Translations under genes and position numbers: made by a program
The notes under the pieces: generated by a model
What the model was told of the DNA's origin: nothing
The model's database searches: none
The model's input: the letters and a program-made list of their open reading frames with translations, nothing else
Shown here: positions 1 to 7,299 of the stretch, piece after piece
Numbering within the stretch: position 1 is the first letter of the stretch
Layout: each line of letters opens with the position of its first letter
DNA from: Billgrantia bachuensis
Lineage (GTDB): Bacteria > Pseudomonadota > Gammaproteobacteria > Pseudomonadales > Halomonadaceae
DNA length: 35,438 nt
Reading direction: 5' to 3'
Assembly: GCF_011742165.1 (NCBI RefSeq)
Contig: NZ_JAAQTO010000055.1
Coordinates: 1-35,438, forward strand

Positions 1-93
1 ATCCACTACTACAACCATGAGCGCATCAAGGTGAAGCTAAAAGGCCTGAGCCCTGTAGAGTACAGAGCCCAGGCCTTAGGGCCGCCTGAATGA
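1..93 (+). CDS. IS3-family transposase OrfB, C-terminal 31 codons (partial)
   Basis: The frame opening at base 1 reads IHYYNHERIKVKLKGLSPVE and continues to a TGA at 91-93. The string Y-N-x-x-R-I-x-x-K-L-K-G-L-S-P is the signature end of the integrase (rve) domain of IS150-group OrfB proteins, which cut and join the element ends. The catalytic DDE residues lie upstream of the window. The gene is partial only because the window starts inside it; there is no internal stop. The CDS ends four bases before the terminal repeat, as is usual for this family. Confidence 0.85.
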   Translation: MHYYNHERIKVKLKGLSPVEYRAQALGPPE

Positions 94-120
94 ACCGTCC
101 AACTATTGGGGGTCAGTTCA
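1..120 (+). mobile_element. Right end of an IS3-family insertion sequence (IS150-like), truncated by window start
   Basis: Positions 1-93 encode the C-terminus of an IS3-type DDE transposase. They are followed at 97-120 by a terminal-repeat-like sequence ending in ...GGTCAGTTCA. Read inward on the other strand this begins TGAACTGACCCCC and continues AATAGTTGGAC, the usual form of an IS150-group terminal inverted repeat with a TG...CA end. The left end, most of the transposase and the left copy of any target duplication lie outside the window, so completeness and activity cannot be judged. The element ends 35 bp beyond the sodB stop codon. Confidence 0.85.
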
Positions 121-155
121 TATTGGCGGGGCCCGTATCGCAACCTTGCTTTCGA

Positions 156-734
156 TCAAGCAAAATTCTGTGCGACGAAGTCCCAGTTCAGCACGTTCCA
201 CACGTTCTCGAGATACTTCGGACGCGCGTTGCGGTAATCGATGTAGTAGGCATGCTCCCACACGTCGATGGTCAGCAGCGGAGTCTGGCCGTGGGCGATC
301 GGGGTATCGGCGTTGCTGGTATTGACGATGTCGACGCCGCCGTCTGCGGTCTTGATCAGCCAGGTCCAGCCGGAGCCGAAGTTGGCCACGGCATTCGCGT
401 TGAAGGTCTCCTTGAACTTGGCAAAGGAGCCGAACTTGGCATTGATCGCCTCGGCCAGTGCCCCCGTCGGCTCGCCGCCGCCGTTGGGCGCCAGGCAGTG
501 CCAATAGAAGGTGTGGTTCCAGACCTGCGCCGCCTGATTGAACAGGCCGCCGGAGGAGGATTGGATGATCTCCTCGAGGGACTTGTTGGCGTCGTCGGTA
601 CCTTCGGTCAGCTCGTTGAGCTTGTTGACGTAAGCCTGGTGGTGCTTGCCGTAATGGTATTCCAGGGTCTCGGCGGAGATATGCGGCTCGAGAGCGTTCT
701 TTTCATAGGGCAGTGCCGGCAGTTCGAATGCCAT
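156..734 (-). CDS. sodB: Superoxide dismutase [Fe]
   Basis: This 192-residue cytoplasmic enzyme converts superoxide to hydrogen peroxide and oxygen. The length and full sequence match the iron-type family. The metal ligands are visible as His27 (in YHYGKHHQAYV), His74 (in QVWNHTFYW), Asp157 and His161 (in DVWEHAYYIDY). Gln70 in the AAQVWNH segment is the iron-type position for the outer-sphere glutamine. The ATG at 734 is preceded by AAGGAGCC at good spacing. The gene is divergent from a SufR-like regulator at 866, so iron-sulfur or redox control is plausible but inferred. No hairpin plus U-tract terminator is visible before the IS element, which begins 35 bp past the stop. Confidence 0.97.
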   Translation of the reverse strand: MAFELPALPYEKNALEPHISAETLEYHYGKHHQAYVNKLNELTEGTDDANKSLEEIIQSSSGGLFNQAAQVWNHTFYWHCLAPNGGGEPTGALAEAINAKFGSFAKFKETFNANAVANFGSGWTWLIKTADGGVDIVNTSNADTPIAHGQTPLLTIDVWEHAYYIDYRNARPKYLENVWNVLNWDFVAQNFA

Positions 735-777
735 TATTGTGGCTCCTTGCTACTCACGGTGGGTGGCGGGGCTCGTT

Positions 778-810
778 CAAGGCAAATCCGATGGCTCCCG
801 ACTTGCCTTG
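778..810. promoter_or_regulatory. 33-bp interrupted palindrome, candidate operator between sodB and the SufR-like regulator
   Basis: The arms CAAGGCAA (778-785) and TTGCCTTG (803-810) are perfect inverted repeats separated by 17 bp, with a few further matching pairs inside. The site lies in the only intergenic stretch between the divergent sodB and regulator genes. Its right arm overlaps a possible -35 for the regulator: TTGCCT at 803-808, 17 bp, then TATTTT at 826-831. Operator function is inferred from symmetry and position. Confidence 0.45.
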
Positions 811-844
811 TGAGTATCCCGCCGCTATTTTCCAAGAAACCACT

Positions 845-872
845 AGATTAATTCCAGCCGCCCTTATGTCAA
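845..872 (-). promoter_or_regulatory. Candidate sigma-70 promoter for sodB
   Basis: On the minus strand TTGACA (872 to 867) is followed after 16 bp by TAATCT (850 to 845). This would start sodB transcription near 838 and give a leader of about 100 nt that contains the 778-810 palindrome. The -35 overlaps the first codons of the divergent regulator. The call rests on consensus match only. Confidence 0.4.
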
Positions 873-1525
873 GCAATCGCGATGGAAAAGCCTTCGGCAA
901 CCCGGCGGATAGCGCTGAAAGGCTACTTCACCTGCTCAAGACACGCGGCCCTCACTCCGCCGCGGCCCTGGGCGAGTGGCTCGGCACCAGCGGTGAGAAT
1001 GCCCGCCAGCAGCTCAACAAGCTGGCCCGGCAGGGGCTGGTGACCCAGCGCCCACTACCGGGTGGCGTCGGCCGGCCAGTGATCGAGTGGAGTCTCAGCG
1101 AAGCCGGCCATGCCCGCTTTCCCGATGGCCATGCCGAGCTGGCATCGCGACTGATTCTCAGCGTGCGCGATACTCTGGGCGATGAAGCGCTGGCGCGACT
1201 GGTCGAGGCGCGCCAGGGCGAAACGCTGGCGCAGTATCGTCAGGCATTGGCCGCCGCCACGAGTCTCGAGGCCCGCGTCGAACGCCTGGCCGAAATCCGC
1301 ACCCGTGAGGGCTACATGGCGGAGTGGCAGCGCGAGGAGGACGGCAGCCTGCTGCTGATCGAAAACCATTGCCCGATCTGCCAGGCCGCCCGCACCTGCC
1401 CGGACTTCTGCCGTGCCGAGTTGGAGGTCTTTCGCGCCGTGCTGGGAGATGACGTTCAGGTCGAGCGCACCGACCATGTGCTGGCCGGCGCGCGGCGCTG
1501 CGTCTACCGCATCGACAAGGGTTAG
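866..1525 (+). CDS. SufR-like winged-helix transcriptional regulator with C-terminal cysteine cluster
   Basis: This 219-residue protein resembles the ArsR/DeoR-fold regulators of the SufR group (COG2345 type). A winged helix-turn-helix spans about residues 17-80 (LLHLLKTRGPHSAAALGEWL, then the wing GGVGRPVIEW). The C-terminal half carries ENHCPICQAARTCPDFCRAE, with Cys169, Cys172, Cys178 and Cys182, and a last Cys212. SufR-type proteins bind a [4Fe-4S] cluster through cysteines in this region, and Cys169-x12-Cys182 matches the first spacing of the cyanobacterial SufR motif. The ATG at 866 was preferred to upstream in-frame codons because homology begins here and because those codons run back into the sodB leader. 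The divergent sodB neighbour suggests Fe-S or redox control of sodB and of itself; the direct target is not proven. Confidence 0.8.
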   Translation: MSSNRDGKAFGNPADSAERLLHLLKTRGPHSAAALGEWLGTSGENARQQLNKLARQGLVTQRPLPGGVGRPVIEWSLSEAGHARFPDGHAELASRLILSVRDTLGDEALARLVEARQGETLAQYRQALAAATSLEARVERLAEIRTREGYMAEWQREEDGSLLLIENHCPICQAARTCPDFCRAELEVFRAVLGDDVQVERTDHVLAGARRCVYRIDKG

Positions 1526-1528
1526 GCT

Positions 1529-2257
1529 CTAGGGAGCGATGCCCTGTCCGCAGCCATTATATGTCTGCCCGTCTATTGTCAGCGTTACCCGGGCCGGAAA
1601 CGGTTCGCCGCTCATATCGTCGAAGCAGGCGCGCGCCTCCAGGCGCAGCTCGAAGGGCTGAGCGGTTTGCGCGCTGGCAAGCATCACCCGACCATTGGCA
1701 TTGTCCATACCGGTAACACGATAGGGCAGCGTCATTTCTCGTGCGCCGTAATCGAGTACCAGGGTCAGCTCGGGCGCGTCGTGGGCCAGATTGACGTTCC
1801 AGCCGGGCTCATTGCCGCGGCCATGGAACATCACGCCGGGGCGCTGCTCGCGAGTCAGCGCCGGGCGTGCCATGGCGGCGCTGCAATCCAGTTGGCCATT
1901 GGCGCTCTCCACCACGGCCTCCCCGCCCTTGTTCCAGAAGCTGAGGTCACCCTGTTGGTAACGGGCGCCACTGGCTACCACCGCCGGCGACAGGCGGTAG
2001 GCGCCGTGGGCCGACCACAGCCGCAGCTCGCGCTCGCCGAAGGCGGTGACCAGATCCTGTTGCGGCGTGCAGCGCCAGGCCTCGAGGCGCTCGGCGCCGC
2101 CGGGAAACAGCATCGAAGGCAGCAGCGGCGCCGCGCTGGCGAGCTTGTCGGCGCCGGGCCGCGCCCCGTCGAGCGTTGCCGTGGCACAGCCGCTCAGTAG
2201 CAATGAGCCGGCGACGAACAGCGCCGGGCGGAGGGAAGTGAGGAAGCGAAGCGACAT
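1529..2257 (-). CDS. Outer-membrane lipoprotein with MliC-like and GNEPGW (COG3650-like) domains
   Basis: The protein has 242 residues when started at the ATG at 2257, which has AAGGA six bases upstream; an upstream in-frame start at 2287 lacks this. Residues 1-24 form a lipoprotein signal with lipobox LLSGC, so Cys24 would be acylated. A WRC...FGERELRLW...FWNKGGEAVVE...LDC segment (about residues 60-128) resembles MliC, an inhibitor of C-type lysozyme. It is followed by a domain containing RGNEPGWNVNL (about 143-153), the signature of COG3650. Two cysteines near the end (in EARACFDDM and NGCGQG) could pair. Lysozyme inhibition is family-level inference. The gene converges on the SufR-like regulator with only three bases between stop codons. 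Confidence 0.75.
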   Translation of the reverse strand: MSLRFLTSLRPALFVAGSLLLSGCATATLDGARPGADKLASAAPLLPSMLFPGGAERLEAWRCTPQQDLVTAFGERELRLWSAHGAYRLSPAVVASGARYQQGDLSFWNKGGEAVVESANGQLDCSAAMARPALTREQRPGVMFHGRGNEPGWNVNLAHDAPELTLVLDYGAREMTLPYRVTGMDNANGRVMLASAQTAQPFELRLEARACFDDMSGEPFPARVTLTIDGQTYNGCGQGIAP

Positions 2258-2296
2258 GGCGGTTCCTTGAAGTGTTCGAACGGCCACAGCATACCA

Positions 2297-2349
2297 GGCA
2301 CCGGCGCCTCCCGGCCCGGTGCCCGTTACACGCGCTGCGAACGCAGCGC
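2297..2349 (-). terminator. Two GC-rich hairpins downstream of metE, possible terminator
   Basis: Just past the metE stop there is GCGCTGCG-AA-CGCAGCGC (2332-2349), then GGCACCGG and CCGGTGCC (2297-2304 and 2316-2323), each with perfect 8-bp arms. Neither has a clear U-tract, so intrinsic termination is uncertain. They may act as transcript-end stabilisers between metE and the downstream lipoprotein gene. Confidence 0.4.
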
Positions 2350-2359
2350 ACCATCTGCC

Positions 2360-4657
2360 TCAACCGTAGCGGCGGCGCAGCTCCCGTGCTGCCTCGACCA
2401 TGTTGGCCAGTGCCGGCTCCACTTCGGTCCAGCCGCGGGTCTTGAGGCCGCAATCCGGGTTGACCCACAGCCGTTCGACGGGAATGCGCTCGGCTGCCTT
2501 CTCCATCAGCTGTACCATCCACGCCACCTCGGGCACGTTGGGCGAATGGATGTCATAGACGCCCGGGCCGATCTCGTTGGGATAGGCGAAGTCCTGGAAG
2601 GCGCCGAGCAGCTCCATGTTCGAGCGCGAGGTCTCGATGGTGATGACATCGGCATCCAGCGCCGCGATGGCCGCAATGATGTCGTTGAACTCCGAGTAGC
2701 ACATGTGGGTGTGGATCTGGGTAGCGTCGCGTGCCACCGAAGCGGTCAGGCGAAAGCAATCCACGGCCCAGTCGAGATAGCTCTGCCACTCGCCCTGGCG
2801 CAGCGGCAGTCCCTCGCGTAGCGCCGGCTCGTCGATCTGGATCGCCGGGATGCCGGCAGCCTCGAGATCGGCGACCTCGTCGCGCAGGGCCAGGGCGATC
2901 TGCCGACAGGTCACCTCCCGCGGTTGGTCGTCACGCACGAAGGACCACTGCAGCATGGTCACGGGCCCGGTGAGCATTCCCTTCATCGGCCGCTCGGTCA
3001 GCGACTGGGCATAGCGGCTCCAGGCCACCGTCATCGCCACCGGCCGAGTCACGTCGCCGACGATGACCGGCGGCTTGACGCAGCGCGAGCCGTAGCTCTG
3101 CACCCAGCCGTTGCGAGTAAAGACGTAGCCGTCGAGCTGCTCGCCGAAGTACTCGACCATGTCGTTGCGCTCGGCCTCTCCGTGCACCAGCATGTCGAGC
3201 CCCAGCACCTCCTGGCGGCGGACGGCATCGGCGATCTCGTCGCGCATCTGCGCCTCGTAGGCATCGCGCCCCAGTTCACCGTTCTTGTGGGCGCGGCGGG
3301 CGGCGCGAATCTCCGGGGTCTGCGGAAAGGAGCCAATGGTGGTGGTAGGGAACAAAGGCAAGTCCAAGGTTTGGCGCTGAGCCCGGGCCCTGACCGGGTA
3401 GGGATTGTCGCGAGATCGTTCGGCGTCACCGATGCTGGCCAGGCGCTGGGCAACCTCGGGTCGGTGCAGCCGCGGCGAGGCACGCCGGGCGTCCAACGCT
3501 GCCGTGGCGGCGGCAACCCGGGCGCGATCCTCGTCATTGCCCCGGTTGCCGAGCAACCGCGCCAGGGTGACCGTCTCGTCGAGCTTCTGGCGCGCGAAGG
3601 AGAACCAACTCTTGAGCTCCTCGTCGAGCTCTTTCTCGGCTTCGAGATCCACCGGCACGTGAAGCAACGAACAGGAGGGTGCTATCCACAGGCGTTCGCC
3701 GAGACGCATACGGGCGTTTGCCAGACGCTCGTGCAGGGCACCCAGGTCGGCACGCCAGACGTTGCGCCCGTCGATGGCGCCTACCGACAGCACCTTGTAG
3801 CCGGGCAGATTGTCGAGTACCGCGGTCAACTGCTCGGGGGCGCGCACGGTGTCGATATGCAGGCCATCCACCGGCAGGCTCACCGCCAACTGCAGGTTGT
3901 CTCCCAGGCCACCAAAGTAGGTGGCCAACAGCAGCTTGACCGGTGCCGAACGCAGGGCGTTGTAAGCGAATTCGAAGGCGCTTCGCCACTCCGCCGGTAG
4001 ATCCTGCACCAGCGCCGGCTCGTCGAGCTGGACCCACTCCACGCCCTGCTTGGCCAGGCGCGCCAGGATCTCGGCATAAACCGGCAGCAGCGCCTCGAGC
4101 AGGCTCAGGCGGTCGAACTCGACCTCGCGTCCCTTGCCTAGCCACAGCCAGGTCAGCGGCCCGGTGAGCGTTACCTTGACCGGATGCCCTGCCGCACGCG
4201 CCTCGGCCACCTCATCGAATAGTCGCGAGCTGGCCAGTTTGAACTGCTGCCCTTCGTGCAGCTCCGGGACCAAATAGTGATAGTTGGTATCGAAGTACTT
4301 GGTCATCTCGCAGGCCGCAGCCGGCGCACCACTAGGGGCACGTCCGCGGGCCATGCGGAACTGGGTGTCGAGATCGACCTCGCCGCGGGCAATCTCCTCC
4401 TCGGCGGCGAAACGCGCCGGCACGGCACCCACCAGGGTGGTGACGTTGAGCACCTGATCATAGAAGGCAAAATCACCCACGGTGACAAGATCGAGGCCGG
4501 CAGCGCACTGCGCTTGCCAGTGGCGCGCCCGAAGCTCGCGGCCGCTGGCCTCGAGGCCGTCACGGTCGAGTTCGCCACGCCAGTAGGCCTCGACGGCATG
4601 CTTGAGTTCGCGGGCGGCGCCGATTCGCGGATAGCCAAGCACATGAGCTGATGTCAT
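2360..4657 (-). CDS. metE: Cobalamin-independent methionine synthase
   Basis: This 765-residue protein is 5-methyltetrahydropteroyltriglutamate-homocysteine methyltransferase, which makes the last step of methionine synthesis without vitamin B12. The N-terminal barrel starts GYPRIGAARELKHAVEAYW. The catalytic C-terminal barrel starts about residue 440 (LPLFPTTTIGSFPQT). Zinc ligands are visible as His651 and Cys653 in QIHTHMCYSEFND, a Glu in ITIETSRSNMELL, and the Cys in WVNPDCGLKTRGW, each about ten residues later than in the 753-residue E. coli enzyme. The ATG at 4657 has AGAGGGA upstream. The gene is divergent from metR, the usual arrangement in which MetR with homocysteine activates metE. 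No cobalamin riboswitch is apparent in the roughly 100-bp spacer. Confidence 0.97.
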   Translation of the reverse strand: MTSAHVLGYPRIGAARELKHAVEAYWRGELDRDGLEASGRELRARHWQAQCAAGLDLVTVGDFAFYDQVLNVTTLVGAVPARFAAEEEIARGEVDLDTQFRMARGRAPSGAPAAACEMTKYFDTNYHYLVPELHEGQQFKLASSRLFDEVAEARAAGHPVKVTLTGPLTWLWLGKGREVEFDRLSLLEALLPVYAEILARLAKQGVEWVQLDEPALVQDLPAEWRSAFEFAYNALRSAPVKLLLATYFGGLGDNLQLAVSLPVDGLHIDTVRAPEQLTAVLDNLPGYKVLSVGAIDGRNVWRADLGALHERLANARMRLGERLWIAPSCSLLHVPVDLEAEKELDEELKSWFSFARQKLDETVTLARLLGNRGNDEDRARVAAATAALDARRASPRLHRPEVAQRLASIGDAERSRDNPYPVRARAQRQTLDLPLFPTTTIGSFPQTPEIRAARRAHKNGELGRDAYEAQMRDEIADAVRRQEVLGLDMLVHGEAERNDMVEYFGEQLDGYVFTRNGWVQSYGSRCVKPPVIVGDVTRPVAMTVAWSRYAQSLTERPMKGMLTGPVTMLQWSFVRDDQPREVTCRQIALALRDEVADLEAAGIPAIQIDEPALREGLPLRQGEWQSYLDWAVDCFRLTASVARDATQIHTHMCYSEFNDIIAAIAALDADVITIETSRSNMELLGAFQDFAYPNEIGPGVYDIHSPNVPEVAWMVQLMEKAAERIPVERLWVNPDCGLKTRGWTEVEPALANMVEAARELRRRYG

Positions 4658-4754
4658 GATAAGTCCCTCTACGCATGAATGATGTCGCAGAGTCTCGCTG
4701 CCGCCTGCTCGTGAATCAAACTAAATATATTAACTCTAAACTTGAAAGAAACTC
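4658..4754. promoter_or_regulatory. metE-metR divergent control region with MetR-like half sites
   Basis: MetR sites have the form TGAA-N5-TTCA. TGAA-N5-CTCA at 4743-4755 matches all but one base and overlaps the metR start. TGAA-N5-CTAA at 4712-4724 is a weaker copy beside the AT-rich stretch AAATATATTAAC (4723-4734), the likely position of both -10 elements. These are motif matches only. Confidence 0.4.
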
Positions 4755-5669
4755 ATGATAGAACTTCGTCATCTGCGAACCCTGGTTGCCCTGCGCGATG
4801 CCGGCTCGCTGGTGGAAGCCGCCGAGCGGGTTCACCTGACCCAGTCGGCCTTGTCGCATCAGATCAAGGACCTCGAAGAAAGGCTGGGTACCGCACTGTT
4901 CGTGCGCAAGTCACGACCGGTGGAATTCACCCGTGCCGGCCAGCGTCTGCTCACCCTGGCCGAGCAGGTGCTGCCGCTGGTGCGCATGGCCGAACGCGAC
5001 GTGGCCCGGCTGATCGGCCACGAGCCGGGGCGCCTGCATATGGCGATCGAATGCCACAGCTGCTTCCAGTGGCTGATGCCGACCATCGACTACTTCCGCG
5101 ACCATTGGCCGGAAGTGGAGATCGACATTCCCGGCGGGCATCACTTCGATCCGCTGCCGGCATTGGCCCGCGAGCAGCTCGACCTGGTCATCACCGCCGA
5201 CCCGCAGCCGCTGGCCGGGGTCTACTACGAGCCACTGTTCCGCTATGAAGGCCTGCTGGCCGTCGCTCGCCAGCATCGCCTGGCCGACCATGCCTTCATC
5301 GAGCCCGCGGAGCTGGCCGAGGAAACCCTGATTACCTACCCCGTGGAGCGGGCGCGCCTGGACGTCTTCACCCAGTTCCTCGATCCCGCCGGCGTACGCC
5401 CCCGCGAGATACGCACCGCCGAACTCACGATCATGATGATGCAGCTGGTGGCCAGCGGCCGAGGTGTCTGCGCGCTACCCAACTGGGCACTGACGGAGTA
5501 CCTGGAGCGCGATTACGTGAAGGCAGTTGGTCTAGGCGAGACGGGCATGTGGAGCACGCTCTACGCGGCCATTCGCGACGAGAGCCGGGAGCAGCCGTGG
5601 ATGGAGGACTTCCTGCGCACGGCCCGCGAGACATCCTTCGCCGTGCTGGAGGGCATCAAGCCGGCTTGA
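4755..5669 (+). CDS. metR: LysR-family transcriptional activator of methionine genes
   Basis: The protein has 304 residues, the normal LysR length. The N-terminal winged helix-turn-helix (residues 1-60) reads MIELRHLRTLVALRDAGSLV followed by VHLTQSALSHQIKDLEERLG, typical of MetR. It is followed by a periplasmic-binding-protein-like effector domain (about 90-295), which in MetR senses homocysteine. The divergent metE gene with MetR-like half sites between supports the assignment. The ATG at 4755 starts exactly at the LysR domain. The 3' end overlaps the convergent sensor kinase gene by 14 bp (5656-5669), so there is no room for a terminator between them. Confidence 0.93.
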   Translation: MIELRHLRTLVALRDAGSLVEAAERVHLTQSALSHQIKDLEERLGTALFVRKSRPVEFTRAGQRLLTLAEQVLPLVRMAERDVARLIGHEPGRLHMAIECHSCFQWLMPTIDYFRDHWPEVEIDIPGGHHFDPLPALAREQLDLVITADPQPLAGVYYEPLFRYEGLLAVARQHRLADHAFIEPAELAEETLITYPVERARLDVFTQFLDPAGVRPREIRTAELTIMMMQLVASGRGVCALPNWALTEYLERDYVKAVGLGETGMWSTLYAAIRDESREQPWMEDFLRTARETSFAVLEGIKPA

Positions 5670-7296
5670 CCGGCAGCTTGGCCTTGCTGGCCGGCAATCC
5701 CCGCGGCAGCAGCAACGAGAAGCGCGCACCGCCCAACTCCTGGCTGTCGTCGACCACTACACTGCCGCCGTGCCAGGTCATGATCTTCTGCACGATGGAG
5801 AGCCCCAACCCATAGCCCCCGCTGCGCCGGGTGCGGCTGTCGTCAAGCCGGGCGAAAGGTTTGAAGATGGCTTGGCGTTCGCCAGCCGGCACGCCGGGGC
5901 CGTCGTCCTCGATATCCAGGCGGACCAGGCGAGACTCGAGAGAAAGCCGCACCAGGACGCGTGACCGGGCATGACGGCAGGCATTGGCCACCAGGTTCTG
6001 CAGCGCCCGCTGCAGGTAGCGCGGGTCGGCCTGTACTTCCACCTCGGGCCCCGGCGCCAGCTCCAGGCGAAGGTGCGCATGTAGCGGGGTCAGCGTCTCG
6101 ATCACTCGCTCGGCGATCGCGCGGCAATCGACCTGGGTACGCTCCAGCTCGGCCCCGTTGACGATACCGCTGTCGAGCCGTGCATAGGTCAGGATCTCGT
6201 CGATGAGCTGGTCGAGTTCCTCGATATCGCTGTCGATGCCATGCAGCTGGCGGTGAACGGCGGGGTCGTCGGTCATGTCCTCGACCATCTGCATGGCGAA
6301 GCGTATGCGCGCCACTGGCGTACGCAGCTCGTGTGACACTGCACGGATCATCTCCTGCTGCGAACGCAGCAGCGACTGCACCTGAGCCGCCATGGCGTTG
6401 AAGGCCATGCCCACGCGGCCGATGAAACCGCCCGCGTCGACCTTGACCCGGGTATCGAGGCGGCCACTGGCAATGCGCCCCGCGGCCAGTTCGAGCCGCG
6501 CCAGGCGCGCCTCCACGCCACGTACGATCAGGTAGATGATGGCGGCAAGCACGCCGAGCATGATCACCAGCACCAGCAGCAACAGAGAAATGGGGGTGGG
6601 TTCCAGCGCCGAGACCGGACCGATCGACAGCCATTGGCGGGAGTCGTCGGCAGCCGGTACGGCAAGGTGAATGGTCAGCGCCCAGTGTCCCGGCATCAGG
6701 CGAATCACCAGTTCACCGTCACGCAGGCGGGTGAGCTGATGGCTGTCGAGCCCTTCGGGGGCCAGATCGTTGAGGCGTACCGGCAAGGCGTCGCTGGCCA
6801 CGCCCTCGAGGCGCCGACGGCGACGATCGCCGTCCACTTCGGCCAGCCAATCACCCAGCATCTGGGCCAGGCCACGCAGCTGACGCTCGTTGAGCCCGGA
6901 GAGGCGAGCTTCCAGGATGCGCTCCTCGCGCGGCAGGCGCCGGTAGAGCCGCCAGCCCTCCTCCTCGTGCACCTTTACCAGAACCCGGCCACGCTCCAGA
7001 CGACGTCGATCGAACCAGCCTAGCTCGGTGTCCTCCGGCTCACGCAGCGACAAGCGTATGTTGAGCAGATCCGATTGCTGGGTCAGCCAACTGCCACGCT
7101 CGTGGGCAGGCAAAGCCGCCACCCGCCAGGTGAGCAGCTGTAGCGGCGCTTCGGCCAGTTGCTCGCGATACTGCTCGATCCGCACCCGGTCTACCAGTGC
7201 CAGGCCCATCAGGGCCAGGCAGAAAGTCAGCAGCAGCGCCAGGGCCAAGGCCAGATAGACACGCAGGAAGGAGCCATCGGCCAGCAACCGCTGCAT
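5656..7296 (-). CDS. rstB: Sensor histidine kinase, RstB-like
   Basis: This 546-residue inner-membrane kinase is the partner of the response regulator just upstream. TM1 lies at about 11-35. A long periplasmic sensor region (about 36-235) follows, then TM2 at about 236-260 (ISLLLLVLVIMLGVLAAIIY) and a HAMP domain at about 260-312. The dimerisation domain has His322 in AVSHELRTPVARIRFAMQM, the form seen in RstB. The ATP-binding domain has the N box (LQNLVANACRHA), G1 (IEDDGPGVP) and G2 (GGYGLGLSIV). It is about 110 residues longer than E. coli RstB, mostly in the periplasmic part, so the signal may differ. The ATG at 7296 lies three bases after the regulator stop, implying coupled translation. 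The symbol is by resemblance. Confidence 0.85.
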   Translation of the reverse strand: MQRLLADGSFLRVYLALALALLLTFCLALMGLALVDRVRIEQYREQLAEAPLQLLTWRVAALPAHERGSWLTQQSDLLNIRLSLREPEDTELGWFDRRRLERGRVLVKVHEEEGWRLYRRLPREERILEARLSGLNERQLRGLAQMLGDWLAEVDGDRRRRRLEGVASDALPVRLNDLAPEGLDSHQLTRLRDGELVIRLMPGHWALTIHLAVPAADDSRQWLSIGPVSALEPTPISLLLLVLVIMLGVLAAIIYLIVRGVEARLARLELAAGRIASGRLDTRVKVDAGGFIGRVGMAFNAMAAQVQSLLRSQQEMIRAVSHELRTPVARIRFAMQMVEDMTDDPAVHRQLHGIDSDIEELDQLIDEILTYARLDSGIVNGAELERTQVDCRAIAERVIETLTPLHAHLRLELAPGPEVEVQADPRYLQRALQNLVANACRHARSRVLVRLSLESRLVRLDIEDDGPGVPAGERQAIFKPFARLDDSRTRRSGGYGLGLSIVQKIMTWHGGSVVVDDSQELGGARFSLLLPRGLPASKAKLPVKPA

Positions 7297-7299
7297 GGC

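Noticed and set aside
90..851. Plus-strand frame of 253 codons over sodB
   Set aside because: Antisense of sodB and its upstream region.
4658..4754. Cobalamin or SAM riboswitch before metE
   Set aside because: The spacer is under 100 bp, shared with metR, and has no riboswitch-like conserved boxes; MetR control explains the layout.
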